DNA of 64,000 nucleotides from Bacteroidales bacterium UBA4360 (GCA_002393945.1 DGSO01000020.1:62001-126000), one strand, 5' to 3'; positions 1-8,438 are shown, counted from the stretch's first letter. Notes: generated from the sequence alone by a model not told the origin. Program-made: numbers and translations.

Positions 1-99
1 GAGATGCTCGACAGGGCCTGGAAGCTCTTCGGCAAGTATTTTACTCCTGCCGAAACCGGCATCAAGCAGGCACTTATTGACAAGTATTGGGTAAAATAG
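1..99 (+). CDS. atpB: V-type ATP synthase subunit B, C-terminal fragment
   Basis: Only the last 32 codons are in the window, reading in frame from base 1 to a TAG at 97-99. The residues (EMLDRAWKLF then a stretch ending IDKYWVK) fit the C-terminus of the non-catalytic B subunit of V/A-type ATPases, and the genes that follow are D, I and K of the same enzyme, which is the usual order in Bacteroidales (A, B, D, I, K). The identification rests mainly on that context because the fragment is short. It is the 3' end of an operon that enters from the left. Confidence 0.7.
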   Translation, partial: EMLDRAWKLFGKYFTPAETGIKQALIDKYWVK

Positions 100-101
100 T
101 G

Positions 102-154
102 TTTGTCATTTCGAGCAATCCCTTTGTCATTTCGAGCAAAGTCGAGAAATCTCA
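102..154. repeat. Tandem TTTGTCATTTCGAGCAA repeat between atpB and atpD
   Basis: The 17-mer TTTGTCATTTCGAGCAA occurs at 102-118 and again at 123-139. The second copy is followed by GTCGAGAAATCTCA, which makes an imperfect dyad (ATTTCGAG against the complement of GTCGAGAAAT). The overall pattern GTCATTTCGAGC...GAGAAATCT resembles a dispersed intergenic repeat that I know from many Bacteroidetes genomes, where it usually sits between genes. Here it occupies the whole spacer inside the ATPase operon. Confidence 0.6.
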
Positions 155-161
155 ACATTGA

Positions 162-770
162 ATGGCTATAAAATTTCAATATAACAAAACATCCCTGACG
201 GAGCTTGGCAAGCAGCTGAAAGTCCGGCAGAGGGCTCTCCCTACCCTTCAGAACAAGGAAAGCGCCCTCCGCCTGGAAGTCCGTAAAGCCAAGGCGGACA
301 GTGAACGTCTGCTGACCGAACTGGAAGCCGCCCTTGCAAGTTACGACTACCTTGCAGCCCTCTGGAATGAATTCGAACCCGGTCTTATAGCAATCACGGA
401 CGTTGATCTGTACACCAAGAAAGTTGCGGGGGTCAAAACTCCTGCACTCGGCGAGATCCATTACGAGATACGTCCTTTCAATGCCTTCACCAAGCCCGCC
501 TGGTATGCCGACGGAATCGCCATCCTCAAGGAGTTGTCGCGCCTTGGAATAGAGTCCGAAGTATATAAGGAAAAGGCACGGATACTTGACTGGCAGCGAA
601 AGAAGACCACCCAGAAGGTAAACCTGTATGAAAAGGTTCAGATTCCGGGCTACCAGGAGGCTATCCGCAAAATCAAACGATATATGGAAGACGAGGAGAA
701 CCTGTCCAAAGCTTCTTCCAAGATAGTCAAGAACCGTCACCAAGAGGAGGAGGAGGCCTCAGAGCTATGA
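162..770 (+). CDS. atpD: V-type ATP synthase subunit D
   Basis: 202 residues, normal for the D subunit, which forms the central rotor shaft of V/A-type ATPases. The N-terminal half is an uninterrupted charged helix (residues about 10-60, with LTELGKQLKVRQRALPTLQNK) and the C-terminal half has a second long helix rich in K/R/E, matching the two-helix coiled coil of the family. The start ATG at 162 lies just after the repeat; there is no clear Shine-Dalgarno. The stop overlaps the start of subunit I by 4 nt (ATGA), so the two are probably translationally coupled. Confidence 0.9.
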   Translation: MAIKFQYNKTSLTELGKQLKVRQRALPTLQNKESALRLEVRKAKADSERLLTELEAALASYDYLAALWNEFEPGLIAITDVDLYTKKVAGVKTPALGEIHYEIRPFNAFTKPAWYADGIAILKELSRLGIESEVYKEKARILDWQRKKTTQKVNLYEKVQIPGYQEAIRKIKRYMEDEENLSKASSKIVKNRHQEEEEASEL

Positions 771-2566
771 TAACCCCGATGACCAAATACTCCTTCATCC
801 TTCTGAACGGACAGCAGGAAGAACTCCTTGAGAAGCTTCAGGACCTTGGTTTGATGGATATTACCCGCGGGACAAAACCCGTGGACGACACCTCACGCCA
901 GATTGTTTCAGACATTGAGCTCGTCAGCGGACTCATCGAAGCCCTTAAAAAGGCTGAAATCCCTGAAGGCACCGTCCCCGAAAGGATAGACGGAGATATC
1001 ATACGCCTTGCCGGCGGCATGATAATGCGCTACAGCGAGGACACCGACGCCATCAAGGCACTGGAGAAGGAAATCAACTCCACCAAAGTATGGGGCAAAT
1101 TCGATCCTGACATCGTCGCAAAACTAAAGGATGCAGGTATCCCCCTTCACTTCCATGTAATCGGCAAAAAGCTTTTCAAGCAGGAATGGGCCGACGAATA
1201 TGCACTTTCCGTCGTAGATGAGGACAAGAACAGCGTCTGGTTTGCCGTCGCCGGGGAGGACAATCTCCCTGGAGAAATTGCAGCCCCTGCCGCAGATGTC
1301 ACATCAAAGGAAAAGGAGCTTGAGGAGAAGAAGAAGCATTTCGAAAAGGTGCTTGCACGCATGGCAGGTGCAAAAGAGCGCATCGGCGAGCTTGAAGCCT
1401 ACAAGGCAGAAAAGCTGTCTGAACTTGACCTGCACCTCGCAACCGTTGCTGCTGCTCCCGCCGCAGAAGGCACCATCGTCACGCTTGAGGGTTACGCTCC
1501 CACGGAGAATGACGGCAAAATCACCGAAACCGTCGACTCCCTTGGCGTATTCTACCTGAAGGAAGAAGCAAAGACCGCAGACAACCCGCCTGTGAAACTC
1601 AAGAACAACTGGTTCGCCCGTCAGTTCGAGGTGCTCACAGACATGTACGGCCGTCCCGTCTACGATGAATTCGACCCTACGCCAATCCTGGGCCCCTTCT
1701 TCCTGCTGTTCTTCGCCATGTGTATGGGAGATGCCGGATACGGCATACTTCTCGTTCTCATAGGCTGGTTCCTCAAGAAGAAAGTTCCCTCCATGGCCGA
1801 CATGGCACCTCTGGTGATGATCCTGGGCGTTGGAACATTCATTGTGGGCATCGTCCTGCACACCTTCTTCGGAATTAACCTGTATGAGGCGGCATGGGTA
1901 CCGTCATGGCTCAAGAAAGTCATGATAAGCGGCACTGTGGCCGGTTACGATGCACAAATGGTCCTTGCCGTAGGCGTGGGTATTTTCCACATCTGCCTGG
2001 CAATGGTCGTCAAGTGCATTTGCTACACGAAGCGTTTCGGCTTCGCAAAGACCATCAGCAGCTGGGGCTGGACCCTGCTTATTGTAGGAGCCGTAATTAC
2101 AGGAGGCCTTGCGCTTCTTGGAATCATCGACATGCCCGCCGTCAAGATAATACTTATCGTCCTTGGCATAGTGTCAGGACTTGGGATATTCATTCTCAAC
2201 GACCTGCACCGCAATCCCCTTCTCAACATCGGCTCCGGCCTATGGGACACCTACAATACGGCAACAGGCCTCATGGGCGACGTCCTCAGCTACCTGAGAC
2301 TCTACGCCTTGGGACTTGCCGGAGGCATGCTGGGAAGCACATTCAACATGCTCGCAGGCATGACGCTTGGCATAAACATCCCAGTCGTCAACTGGCTTCT
2401 GTTTGCCTTCATCATTCTCATAGGGCATATCCTTAACCTCGCACTTTCCTGCCTTGGCGCGTTCGTGCATCCTCTGCGTCTTACTTTCGTAGAGTATTTC
2501 AAGAACAGCGGCTTCGAGGGCACGGGAAGATTCTACAGACCTTTGAATAAACAACAAACAAAATAA
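767..2566 (+). CDS. ntpI: V-type ATP synthase subunit I
   Basis: 599 residues. The N-terminal half (about 1-285) is soluble and includes a coiled coil around residues 180-220 (KEKELEEKKKHFEKVLARM). The C-terminal half has about seven hydrophobic segments beginning near residue 305 (GPFFLLFFAMCMGDAGYG) and contains the SYLRLYALGLAGG segment that carries the proton- or sodium-path arginine in subunit I/a proteins. It is the stator membrane subunit facing the c/K ring. It starts at an ATGA overlap with subunit D and is followed 12 nt later by subunit K. Confidence 0.93.
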   Translation: MITPMTKYSFILLNGQQEELLEKLQDLGLMDITRGTKPVDDTSRQIVSDIELVSGLIEALKKAEIPEGTVPERIDGDIIRLAGGMIMRYSEDTDAIKALEKEINSTKVWGKFDPDIVAKLKDAGIPLHFHVIGKKLFKQEWADEYALSVVDEDKNSVWFAVAGEDNLPGEIAAPAADVTSKEKELEEKKKHFEKVLARMAGAKERIGELEAYKAEKLSELDLHLATVAAAPAAEGTIVTLEGYAPTENDGKITETVDSLGVFYLKEEAKTADNPPVKLKNNWFARQFEVLTDMYGRPVYDEFDPTPILGPFFLLFFAMCMGDAGYGILLVLIGWFLKKKVPSMADMAPLVMILGVGTFIVGIVLHTFFGINLYEAAWVPSWLKKVMISGTVAGYDAQMVLAVGVGIFHICLAMVVKCICYTKRFGFAKTISSWGWTLLIVGAVITGGLALLGIIDMPAVKIILIVLGIVSGLGIFILNDLHRNPLLNIGSGLWDTYNTATGLMGDVLSYLRLYALGLAGGMLGSTFNMLAGMTLGINIPVVNWLLFAFIILIGHILNLALSCLGAFVHPLRLTFVEYFKNSGFEGTGRFYRPLNKQQTK

Positions 2567-2578
2567 AAACAAATCACT

Positions 2579-3001
2579 ATGAACGAAATTTTAGGTTATC
2601 TCGGACTGGGGCTCATGCTTGGCCTCTCCGGTGTCGGCAGCGCAATCGGCACAACTATCGCCGGCAATGCTGCAGAGGGCGCCATGAAAAAAGCACCTGA
2701 GAAATTCTCGAGCTACATGATTCTCTCCGCCATGCCCGCTACCCAGGGTCTGTACGGCTTCCTCGCATTTATCCTCTGGGTTCTCGGAAAGGACGTAACA
2801 TCCAACGGTCCCCTCTTCTTCGGCGTGGGCCTTGGCGTTGGCCTTGTCTGCCTCCTCTCCGGTATCCGTCAGGGCCAGGTTTGCGCAAACGGTATCGTAG
2901 GTATCGGCCAGGGACACAATCTCCAGACCAACACCATGATCCTTGCCGCTTATCCTGAGCTCTACGCTATTCTCGCTCTCGTGGCAACATTCCTCGTGTA
3001 A
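2579..3001 (+). CDS. ntpK: V-type ATP synthase subunit K (proteolipid)
   Basis: 140 residues with four hydrophobic segments arranged as two similar hairpins (GLSGVGSAIGTTIAGNAAEG and GLVCLLSGIRQGQVCANG), the duplicated c-subunit fold of V-type rings. An acidic residue in the fourth helix (AAYPELYAILALV) is the likely ion-binding carboxylate. The gene is the last of the operon and is followed by a strong bidirectional terminator. Whether the coupling ion is H+ or Na+ cannot be decided by eye. Confidence 0.93.
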   Translation: MNEILGYLGLGLMLGLSGVGSAIGTTIAGNAAEGAMKKAPEKFSSYMILSAMPATQGLYGFLAFILWVLGKDVTSNGPLFFGVGLGVGLVCLLSGIRQGQVCANGIVGIGQGHNLQTNTMILAAYPELYAILALVATFLV

Positions 3002-3040
3002 CGGCGTGAAATGCAAACGGCTGTTTATCAGCCATTTAAA

Positions 3041-3076
3041 CAAAAGGCTTTCCTCGTTTTCGGGGAAAGCCTTTTG
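3041..3076. terminator. Bidirectional intrinsic terminator between ntpK and yggS
   Basis: Perfect 13-bp inverted repeat: CAAAAGGCTTTCC at 3041-3053 and its complement at 3064-3076, with a 10-nt loop. The A-run on one side and T-run on the other let it end transcription from both converging genes. Confidence 0.85.
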
Positions 3077-3100
3077 CTTAATCACGTATATATCAATAAA

Positions 3101-3904
3101 TTACATTTCACGCGGTCCAAAGATATCCGTGCCGATGCGCACCATCGTGGCACTGTGCCTTACCGCCACCTGCCAGTCTGACGACATTCCTATGGACAGT
3201 TCACGTATATGCGGATTCACAGCCTGAATCCTCTTGAACAGCCTCTCAATCCTTGCAAAATCCCTCTCCACCACATCCATGTCATCAGTATTGGTAGCCA
3301 TGCCCATGATACCAATGATATTGACGTTCGGCAAAGAGGAAGACTGTGCTTCTGAAAACCTCGGACCTTCGGTCCTCGTCCCTCCCATTGCCGTCAGGGC
3401 CTGTGTGAAAGCAAGCTTTCCCCCATTCCCTGCCGCCAACGGGCCCCTCCCACTCATGTGCCGTGGGCGGCAACAGTTTTCTGAAGCACAGTCTTCCTCT
3501 TTGCCGATCAACGAAACAATCTCCTCTTCCGTGAATCCTTGTTTGGTTTCTTCTGCACCAAGGTGAAGTTCAAGAAGGACGTTGATGACCTTGCCATTCT
3601 GAGCACCCCAGTTATTGATCGCTTCCAGGAGATGGAAGGAATCTACGGACTGGACAAGGGAGACATAAGGGAGAACAAGTTTGAGCTTATTGGTCTGGAG
3701 ATGGCCGATGAAGTGCCATTCTATGTCTGCGGGAAGCTGCGGAACCTTGGCTGCAAGCTCCTGGGGGCGGCTTTCGGCAAAAATGCGCTGGCCGGCATCA
3801 TAAGCCTCCTGCAGCCTTTCTGCAGGATGGAACTTGGATACTGCAACGAGGGCCACCCCCTGGGGGATGGCCGCTCTGAGATTATTCAAGGCTTCAGCTA
3901 TCAT
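3101..3904 (-). CDS. yggS: YggS-family PLP homeostasis protein with in-frame insertion
   Basis: PLP-binding protein of the YggS/PLPBP family, which buffers free pyridoxal phosphate. The Schiff-base lysine is K24 (VAVSKFHP), followed by the family motifs WHFIGHLQTNK (63-73), GIMGMATNTDD and LSIGMSSDWQVAVRHSATMVRIG. The protein has 267 residues where the family usually has about 220-235. The excess lies between GFTEEEIVSLI and NVNIIGIMG, residues about 134-192, and is encoded by a 180-bp element bounded by inverted repeats (3328-3507). The frame is kept, so the protein may still be made. The start overlaps the yidC stop by one base (TAATG). Third gene of the DUF349-yidC-yggS operon. Confidence 0.9.
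   Translation of the reverse strand: MIAEALNNLRAAIPQGVALVAVSKFHPAERLQEAYDAGQRIFAESRPQELAAKVPQLPADIEWHFIGHLQTNKLKLVLPYVSLVQSVDSFHLLEAINNWGAQNGKVINVLLELHLGAEETKQGFTEEEIVSLIGKEEDCASENCCRPRHMSGRGPLAAGNGGKLAFTQALTAMGGTRTEGPRFSEAQSSSLPNVNIIGIMGMATNTDDMDVVERDFARIERLFKRIQAVNPHIRELSIGMSSDWQVAVRHSATMVRIGTDIFGPREM
3328..3507. mobile_element. 180-bp inverted-repeat element inserted in frame in yggS
   Basis: Bases 3328-3359 and 3476-3507 are perfect 32-bp inverted repeats (outer end TCGGCAAAGAGGAAG on the plus strand at the left, its complement at the right). The element is exactly 60 codons long and open in the yggS frame; because of the repeats, the peptide ends GKEEDCASE and FSEAQSSSLP can be read from either strand. 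Inside are a near-central hairpin GAAAGC-AA-GCTTTC (3407-3420), GGACC-TTC-GGTCC (3363-3375) and TGCCGCC/GGCGGCA (3431-3437/3466-3472). No transposase is encoded, so it would be non-autonomous. I cannot see a target-site duplication. Other copies in this window were not found. Confidence 0.75.
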
Positions 3905-5766
3905 TACTTACGTCCTTTCTGCTGCTGTTTCTGCATTTCACGCTGCATCTTCTGGGCTTCTTCAAGCCTCTGCTGCCACTTGCTCTTAGGTGCAGGCTTG
4001 TTCTCTGCAGCCTTGAGCTTGGCGATAACCTTTTCGGGCTTTACGATCCACTTGCGGATTACCCATGTCTCTACCATCGTAATGAGGTTGGACAGCAGGT
4101 AGTAGTAGCTGAGACCGGAAGAAAGGTTGTTACAGACGAAGAACATCATGACAGGCATCATGTAGAGGCTCATCGCACGCATCATCTTGGCGTTGGGATC
4201 ATCTCCTGTATTCTGGCCCTGCATGGTAATCTTGCTGTAGAAGAACATGGATGCAGCCATGAGAAGGGCGAAGAGAGAGATATGGTCCATGCCCAGGATG
4301 CTGGTTCCCCAGTGAATCACATCGTCATACGCAGAAAGGTCTTCTGCCCAGAGGAAGGGTTCCTGACGGAGCTCGATGGATGCCGGGAAGAAACGGAACA
4401 TGGCCCAGAGGATAGGCAGCTGGAGGAGCATCGGGAGACAGCCTCCCATCATGTTCACTCCGGCCTTCCTGTACAGTTCCATGGTCTCCTGCTGCTTCTT
4501 CATGGCATCTTCCTGCTTGGGATACTTGGCGTTGATCTTGTCGATGTACGGCTTCAGCGCCTGCATCTGTGCCGATGAAGAATAACTCTTGTATGCGAAC
4601 GGAAGCACGACAATCTTGATGAAGATCGTCATTATGAGGATGATGATGCCGAAGTTCGAAATAAAGCGGCTGAGCCAGTCGAACAGGGGTATGATCACGT
4701 ATTTCGTGAATACGCCGATAATCTTACCGCCCAGAGGAATCACCTTCTCATACGCATGATCATAAGCCTTCAGGCCCTTGTAGTTGTTGGGGCCGAAGTA
4801 GAATTCGAAGTTGGCGGTACCGTCGCCTCCTGTCAGTTTAAGGTCTGCCTGCATCTGAGCGCTGCAGTTCATAAGGTCATGGCTGGGGCTGTCCTTGGGA
4901 ACGAAATCGATGGCGAACTCGCCGTAGGAGAAGTTTTCTGGAGCACGCATGATGGCGCTGAAGAACTGCTGCTGGAAAGCGAACCACTCGATATTGTTGT
5001 TGAAACGCTTGGAACCCTTGCGGCCGTTGCCGATGTTCTCGGGCTTCTTGTCGTCCGGGAAGTAATAGTTAAGGCGGGAGTACTGAGTCTCGTTCTTGTA
5101 GCCCTTTTCAAGGCGGGCGATTGTAGCTTCGAAATCCACGGAAATGCTCCTGGAGCGGCTGGGATCAAGGTTCATGCCCACGAATGAAAGAGCCTCATTC
5201 ATGGAGTAGGAGTCCTTGAGGAGCGTATATTTCTGCTCGATGTAACCGCCGCCTACAGGAAGGCGCATGACCACTGTCGAATCCGAAGAGGCCTCAGGAA
5301 TATACTGGAAGGTGAACTTCCTGGTGTCGATAGCCGTAGGGGCATAAACCGTAAAACCAAGGCTGGTCTTCTCCGGCTGAAGGAGAACAAGGTCTTCCTT
5401 GCTGTAGGTTGTATAGTCCTTGACCTTTACTGAATACGGCTGTGCGCCGCGGGTAGTAAAGGTAACCTGAAGCTTTTCATTTTCCAGAGTTACCAGCTGA
5501 GACTCGGCTGCTGCAGCCTTGTTCAGAAGGGAATCGGAATAGACAGGAGCAGCTTGCGCGGACGGAACTGCAGCTTCGGCAAGTTCGGGATGTTCGGCCC
5601 TGTAGGCGCTGTCAATAAGCCATTGTGCATGTTCTTCTGCCCGTTTTGCCGAGTCAAGCTGAGCCTGGATTGCCTGCTGTTTCTGGACCTGGCGGCTCTG
5701 GTAGCCCATGAAGCCGAACAGGATGAGTGCTATAAGTACAAATCCGATAATTGAATTCTTATCCAT
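3904..5766 (-). CDS. yidC: Membrane protein insertase YidC
   Basis: 620 residues, the usual length for a Bacteroidetes YidC. An N-terminal membrane anchor (residues 6-21) is followed by a large periplasmic beta domain (about 80-350), then the conserved insertase core with five membrane segments: FGIIILIMTIFIKIVVLPFAYK, the amphipathic hairpin KYPKQEDAMKKQQETMELYRKAGVN, GGCLPMLLQLPILWAMF and two more near the end. The C-terminal tail is basic (KSKWQQRLEEAQKMQREMQKQQ), as expected for ribosome contact. It inserts and folds inner membrane proteins alone or with SecYEG. Six nt downstream of the DUF349 gene. Confidence 0.97.
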   Translation of the reverse strand: MDKNSIIGFVLIALILFGFMGYQSRQVQKQQAIQAQLDSAKRAEEHAQWLIDSAYRAEHPELAEAAVPSAQAAPVYSDSLLNKAAAAESQLVTLENEKLQVTFTTRGAQPYSVKVKDYTTYSKEDLVLLQPEKTSLGFTVYAPTAIDTRKFTFQYIPEASSDSTVVMRLPVGGGYIEQKYTLLKDSYSMNEALSFVGMNLDPSRSRSISVDFEATIARLEKGYKNETQYSRLNYYFPDDKKPENIGNGRKGSKRFNNNIEWFAFQQQFFSAIMRAPENFSYGEFAIDFVPKDSPSHDLMNCSAQMQADLKLTGGDGTANFEFYFGPNNYKGLKAYDHAYEKVIPLGGKIIGVFTKYVIIPLFDWLSRFISNFGIIILIMTIFIKIVVLPFAYKSYSSSAQMQALKPYIDKINAKYPKQEDAMKKQQETMELYRKAGVNMMGGCLPMLLQLPILWAMFRFFPASIELRQEPFLWAEDLSAYDDVIHWGTSILGMDHISLFALLMAASMFFYSKITMQGQNTGDDPNAKMMRAMSLYMMPVMMFFVCNNLSSGLSYYYLLSNLITMVETWVIRKWIVKPEKVIAKLKAAENKPAPKSKWQQRLEEAQKMQREMQKQQQKGRK

Positions 5767-5772
5767 CTTCTC

Positions 5773-7548
5773 TTATTCCTCCTTGGTTTCAAGATCGCGG
5801 ATTTTCACCTTAAGGGCATCAAGGCGCTCCTTGGCCGCGTCAATCTTTTCCTGCATCTGCGCTTTGAGCTTTTCCGCACCCTTGGAGAGCGAGAAGAAGC
5901 CGATATTGTTCTCGTAAGTCTGGATTTCCTGCTGGAGGGCGTTGAACTGCTCCTTGAGCTTGTCCTTCTCCGTCATTGGCTTGCCGGAAGGTCTCTGGGA
6001 ACCACCCTGACGGCGCTGTCCCCTGCCGCCGAAGCCGGGGAACTTTTCTGCCATGGCCTCACGGTATGCGGCGTTGACAGCGTCTTTCTCCTTGAAAGGA
6101 ACAAAGCCTATTTCGTTCCACTTCTTGGCAAATTCAGCGGCTGCGCTCTCATCTCCTTCAAATGCCTTGATTTCCTCAATGAGCGCCTGCTTTGCGGCAA
6201 GGTTTGCCGAAAGGTTGCCCTGGCCGGCCGGACGGTTGTCCCTGGCTGTAAAGAATTCATCGCAGGCGGCACGGAAGCGTTTCCATATCTGCTCGGACTT
6301 CTTGCGGGGAACAGCTCCGATCTCCTTCCACTGCTTCTGCAGTTCGATGAGACGGTCTGTGGTGGCCTTCCAGTCCGTGCTGGTCTTGAGGGATTCGGCC
6401 TCTTCGATGATGGCCATCTTCTTCTCAAGGTTTGCATTCATGCTGTCCTTGAATTCGGTCAGGGATGCCCTCTTTCTTTCAAAGAACTTGTCGCATGCCG
6501 CGCGGAAGCGGTCGTATATTTTCTGATTGTCCTTGCGGGTGGCAAAGCCGATAGTCTTCCACTTTGCCTGGATATCTTCTATTTCCTTGCTCAGCGTGTT
6601 CCACTGGGTCGAAGAAGTGATTCCCTTTTCGGCAATGGCTTCGACCTGCTCGCAAAGGGCGGTCTTGGCTTCGAGGTTCTTCACCTGCTGCTCCTTGAGG
6701 CCTTCAAAATGGGCCTGGTAGCGCTTGTTGATAACCGAAGTCGCGGCACGGAAGCGCTCCCAGATTTCGTCGCGGTACTCCTTGGCAACGGGGCCGAGAT
6801 CCTTCCACTGCTCATGGAGTTTCTGAAGTTCCTTGAAGGCTTCCACAACGTTCTCGTTCTCTGCGAGGGCTTCGGCCTGTTCGCAGAAAGCGGTCTTGGC
6901 CTCGAGGTTCTTCTTGAAGTCAAGGTCGCGGAGTTCGCGGTTGATGTCTACGAGGTCGTAGAACTTGGTGATATGGAGCTGGTAGGTATCGTTGATGTCG
7001 CGGAAATTCTGCTGCGGAACGGGGCCCACCTCCCTCCAGCGGTTCTGGATGTCCCTGAACTTGGGGAAGGCATCCTTCATGTCGCCGGGGTCCTCGACAA
7101 GGGCCTTCAGCTCTTCGATTATGGCCTGCTTGGTTGCAAGATTCTCCTCGCGGAGGGCGTCCTGCTGCTTATTGTATTCGGCACGTTCTTTCTTATACTC
7201 GACATAGAGGGACTTGAAGCCGGCCTCGATGGCGGCAAAGGGGCTCAGGGAACGGCTCTGCAGGGGGACGGTGCTCTCTACCTCCAAGGTATTCTCATCG
7301 GGCTCCTCCACGGTATCCTCCTCGCCGGCGTCGGCCTTTTCCTTGGAGAGACGCTTGTAGAAGGCCGATTTGATAGCCTCCGCCTCTTTTGACCTTTTCA
7401 TGCGGTCCTCGCTGTCCTTGAGGGACTGGAAAAGCTCTGTGAGCTCTGCAAGATTCTTGTCTGCATAGTTCACGGCCGTCTCTTTTACCTCCTGTACTAC
7501 ATCTGCGGTTTCTGCAGGGATAACCTCAGGCTTGATTTCTTCACTCAT
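5773..7548 (-). CDS. DUF349 repeat protein
   Basis: 591 residues, almost entirely helical and charged. From about residue 130 to 480 there are repeated DUF349 units, each with a W-[KR]-x-[IVL]-G-x-[AV]-x-[RK] signature (RWREVGPVPQQ, QWKDLGPVAKE, KWKTIGFATRK, QWKEIGAVPRK, KWNEIGFVPFK) and a following RFRAAxDxFF helix. The C-terminus is a coiled coil after a G/R/Q-rich linker (GGRGQRRQGGSQRP). Function is unknown; the family is widespread in Bacteroidetes. It is first in an operon with yidC and yggS and has a consensus promoter at 7590-7620. Confidence 0.9.
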   Translation of the reverse strand: MSEEIKPEVIPAETADVVQEVKETAVNYADKNLAELTELFQSLKDSEDRMKRSKEAEAIKSAFYKRLSKEKADAGEEDTVEEPDENTLEVESTVPLQSRSLSPFAAIEAGFKSLYVEYKKERAEYNKQQDALREENLATKQAIIEELKALVEDPGDMKDAFPKFRDIQNRWREVGPVPQQNFRDINDTYQLHITKFYDLVDINRELRDLDFKKNLEAKTAFCEQAEALAENENVVEAFKELQKLHEQWKDLGPVAKEYRDEIWERFRAATSVINKRYQAHFEGLKEQQVKNLEAKTALCEQVEAIAEKGITSSTQWNTLSKEIEDIQAKWKTIGFATRKDNQKIYDRFRAACDKFFERKRASLTEFKDSMNANLEKKMAIIEEAESLKTSTDWKATTDRLIELQKQWKEIGAVPRKKSEQIWKRFRAACDEFFTARDNRPAGQGNLSANLAAKQALIEEIKAFEGDESAAAEFAKKWNEIGFVPFKEKDAVNAAYREAMAEKFPGFGGRGQRRQGGSQRPSGKPMTEKDKLKEQFNALQQEIQTYENNIGFFSLSKGAEKLKAQMQEKIDAAKERLDALKVKIRDLETKEE

Positions 7549-7589
7549 AACTTATAGTTTATAAAGGTTTGTCAATTCTATATAGCTTA

Positions 7590-7620
7590 CAAATATAAGA
7601 ATTATTACTATTTTTGCAAA
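7590..7620 (-). promoter_or_regulatory. Bacteroidetes promoter for the DUF349-yidC-yggS operon
   Basis: On the minus strand, TTTG (7617-7620) and TATATTTG (7590-7597) are separated by exactly 19 nt, the Bacteroidetes sigma-ABfr consensus. The start codon is 41 nt downstream. Confidence 0.75.
7609..7616 (+). promoter_or_regulatory. -7 box for trmD
   Basis: TATTTTTG matches TAnnTTTG, 22 nt before the trmD start. No good -33 element is seen. The box lies inside the spacer of the opposite-strand DUF349 promoter and its TTTG abuts the CAAA that forms the other promoter's -33 element (TTTGCAAA). Confidence 0.55.
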
Positions 7621-7638
7621 ACAAAACAAGACCCAAGC

Positions 7639-8313
7639 ATGCGCATAGATATTCTCTCCGTAGTACCCGAACTTCTTGACTCTCCCCTCAGCCATTCAAT
7701 ACCCGGCCGCGCCGTAAAGAAAGGGCTTGTGGAAATACATGTCCACAACCTCAGGAAATACGGCCTTGGGCCGCGCCAGACAGTAGATGACTACTCCTAC
7801 GGCGGTGACGCCGGAATGGTAATGATGGTGGAACCCGTTTTCAGGTACATAGAGGAGCTCACGGCAGAACGCCATTACGATGAAATCATCTATATGGCTC
7901 CTGACGGTGAAATCCTTAATCAGGGAATCGCCAACGAACTTTCCCTGAAGGAGAACATCATAATCCTCTGCGGCCATTACAAAGGAATTGACGAGCGCAT
8001 CCGCGAACATCTTATAACCCGCGAAATCTCCGTCGGAGACTTCGTGGTCTCCGGAGGCGAAATTCCCGCCGCCCTTCTTGCCGACAGCATCATCCGCCTC
8101 ATCCCGGGAGTCCTCACCGATGAGACATCTGCCCTGTCCGACTCATTCCAGGACGGGCTTGTCTCCCCTCCGGTCTATACGCGTCCGGCATCTTTCAACG
8201 GATGGGACGTACCTGAAGTCCTGCTGAGCGGGAACCCGAAACTGATACGAGCCTGGCAGGACGAAAAGGCCGTAGAACGCACCCGTGAACGCCGTCCGGA
8301 GCTTCTGAAATAG
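7639..8313 (+). CDS. trmD: tRNA (guanine-N1)-methyltransferase TrmD
   Basis: 224 residues, typical length. Methylates G37 next to the anticodon using S-adenosylmethionine through the SPOUT trefoil knot. Family motifs are visible: an N-terminal MRIDILSVVPELL, the YGGDAGMVMMVEP loop, LCGHYKGIDER, and EISVGDFVVSGGEIPA forming the knot, followed by the SALSDSFQDGLVSPPVYTRPA segment. Single gene, divergent from the DUF349 operon and ended by the hairpin at 8333-8363. Confidence 0.97.
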   Translation: MRIDILSVVPELLDSPLSHSIPGRAVKKGLVEIHVHNLRKYGLGPRQTVDDYSYGGDAGMVMMVEPVFRYIEELTAERHYDEIIYMAPDGEILNQGIANELSLKENIIILCGHYKGIDERIREHLITREISVGDFVVSGGEIPAALLADSIIRLIPGVLTDETSALSDSFQDGLVSPPVYTRPASFNGWDVPEVLLSGNPKLIRAWQDEKAVERTRERRPELLK

Positions 8314-8327
8314 TTTTTATAATTTAC

Positions 8328-8434
8328 ACAGAAAAACAGCCCGCAATCGCTGCGGGCTGTTTTCTGGTTAGTTAGTAGTGTATTCTTAACTTAAGAAGGT
8401 TAATTTGTTGGTTAGAAGAAGCGTTTCATTTTCT
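8328..8434 (-). ncRNA. Candidate small RNA downstream of the TonB receptor gene
   Basis: A consensus promoter (8439-8469) fires leftward into a gap that holds no gene and meets the intrinsic terminator at 8333-8363, giving a predicted RNA of about 105 nt. The only short frame is ATG AAA CGC TTC TTC TAA at 8412-8429 (MKRFF), which starts near the predicted 5' end. No Rfam family is recognised. The call rests on promoter plus terminator only. Confidence 0.5.
8333..8363. terminator. Bidirectional terminator after trmD
   Basis: ACAGCCCGCA (8336-8345) pairs with TGCGGGCTGT (8351-8360), extended by A/T pairs on both sides. It has T-runs in both directions, so it can end trmD and also a short minus-strand transcript from the promoter at 8439-8469. 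Confidence 0.85.
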
Positions 8435-8438
8435 GATG

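Noticed and set aside
3234..3566. Plus-strand open frame of 110 codons across the yggS element
   Set aside because: It is antisense to conserved parts of yggS; it is open mainly because the inverted repeats encode the same peptide ends on both strands. No promoter or family match.
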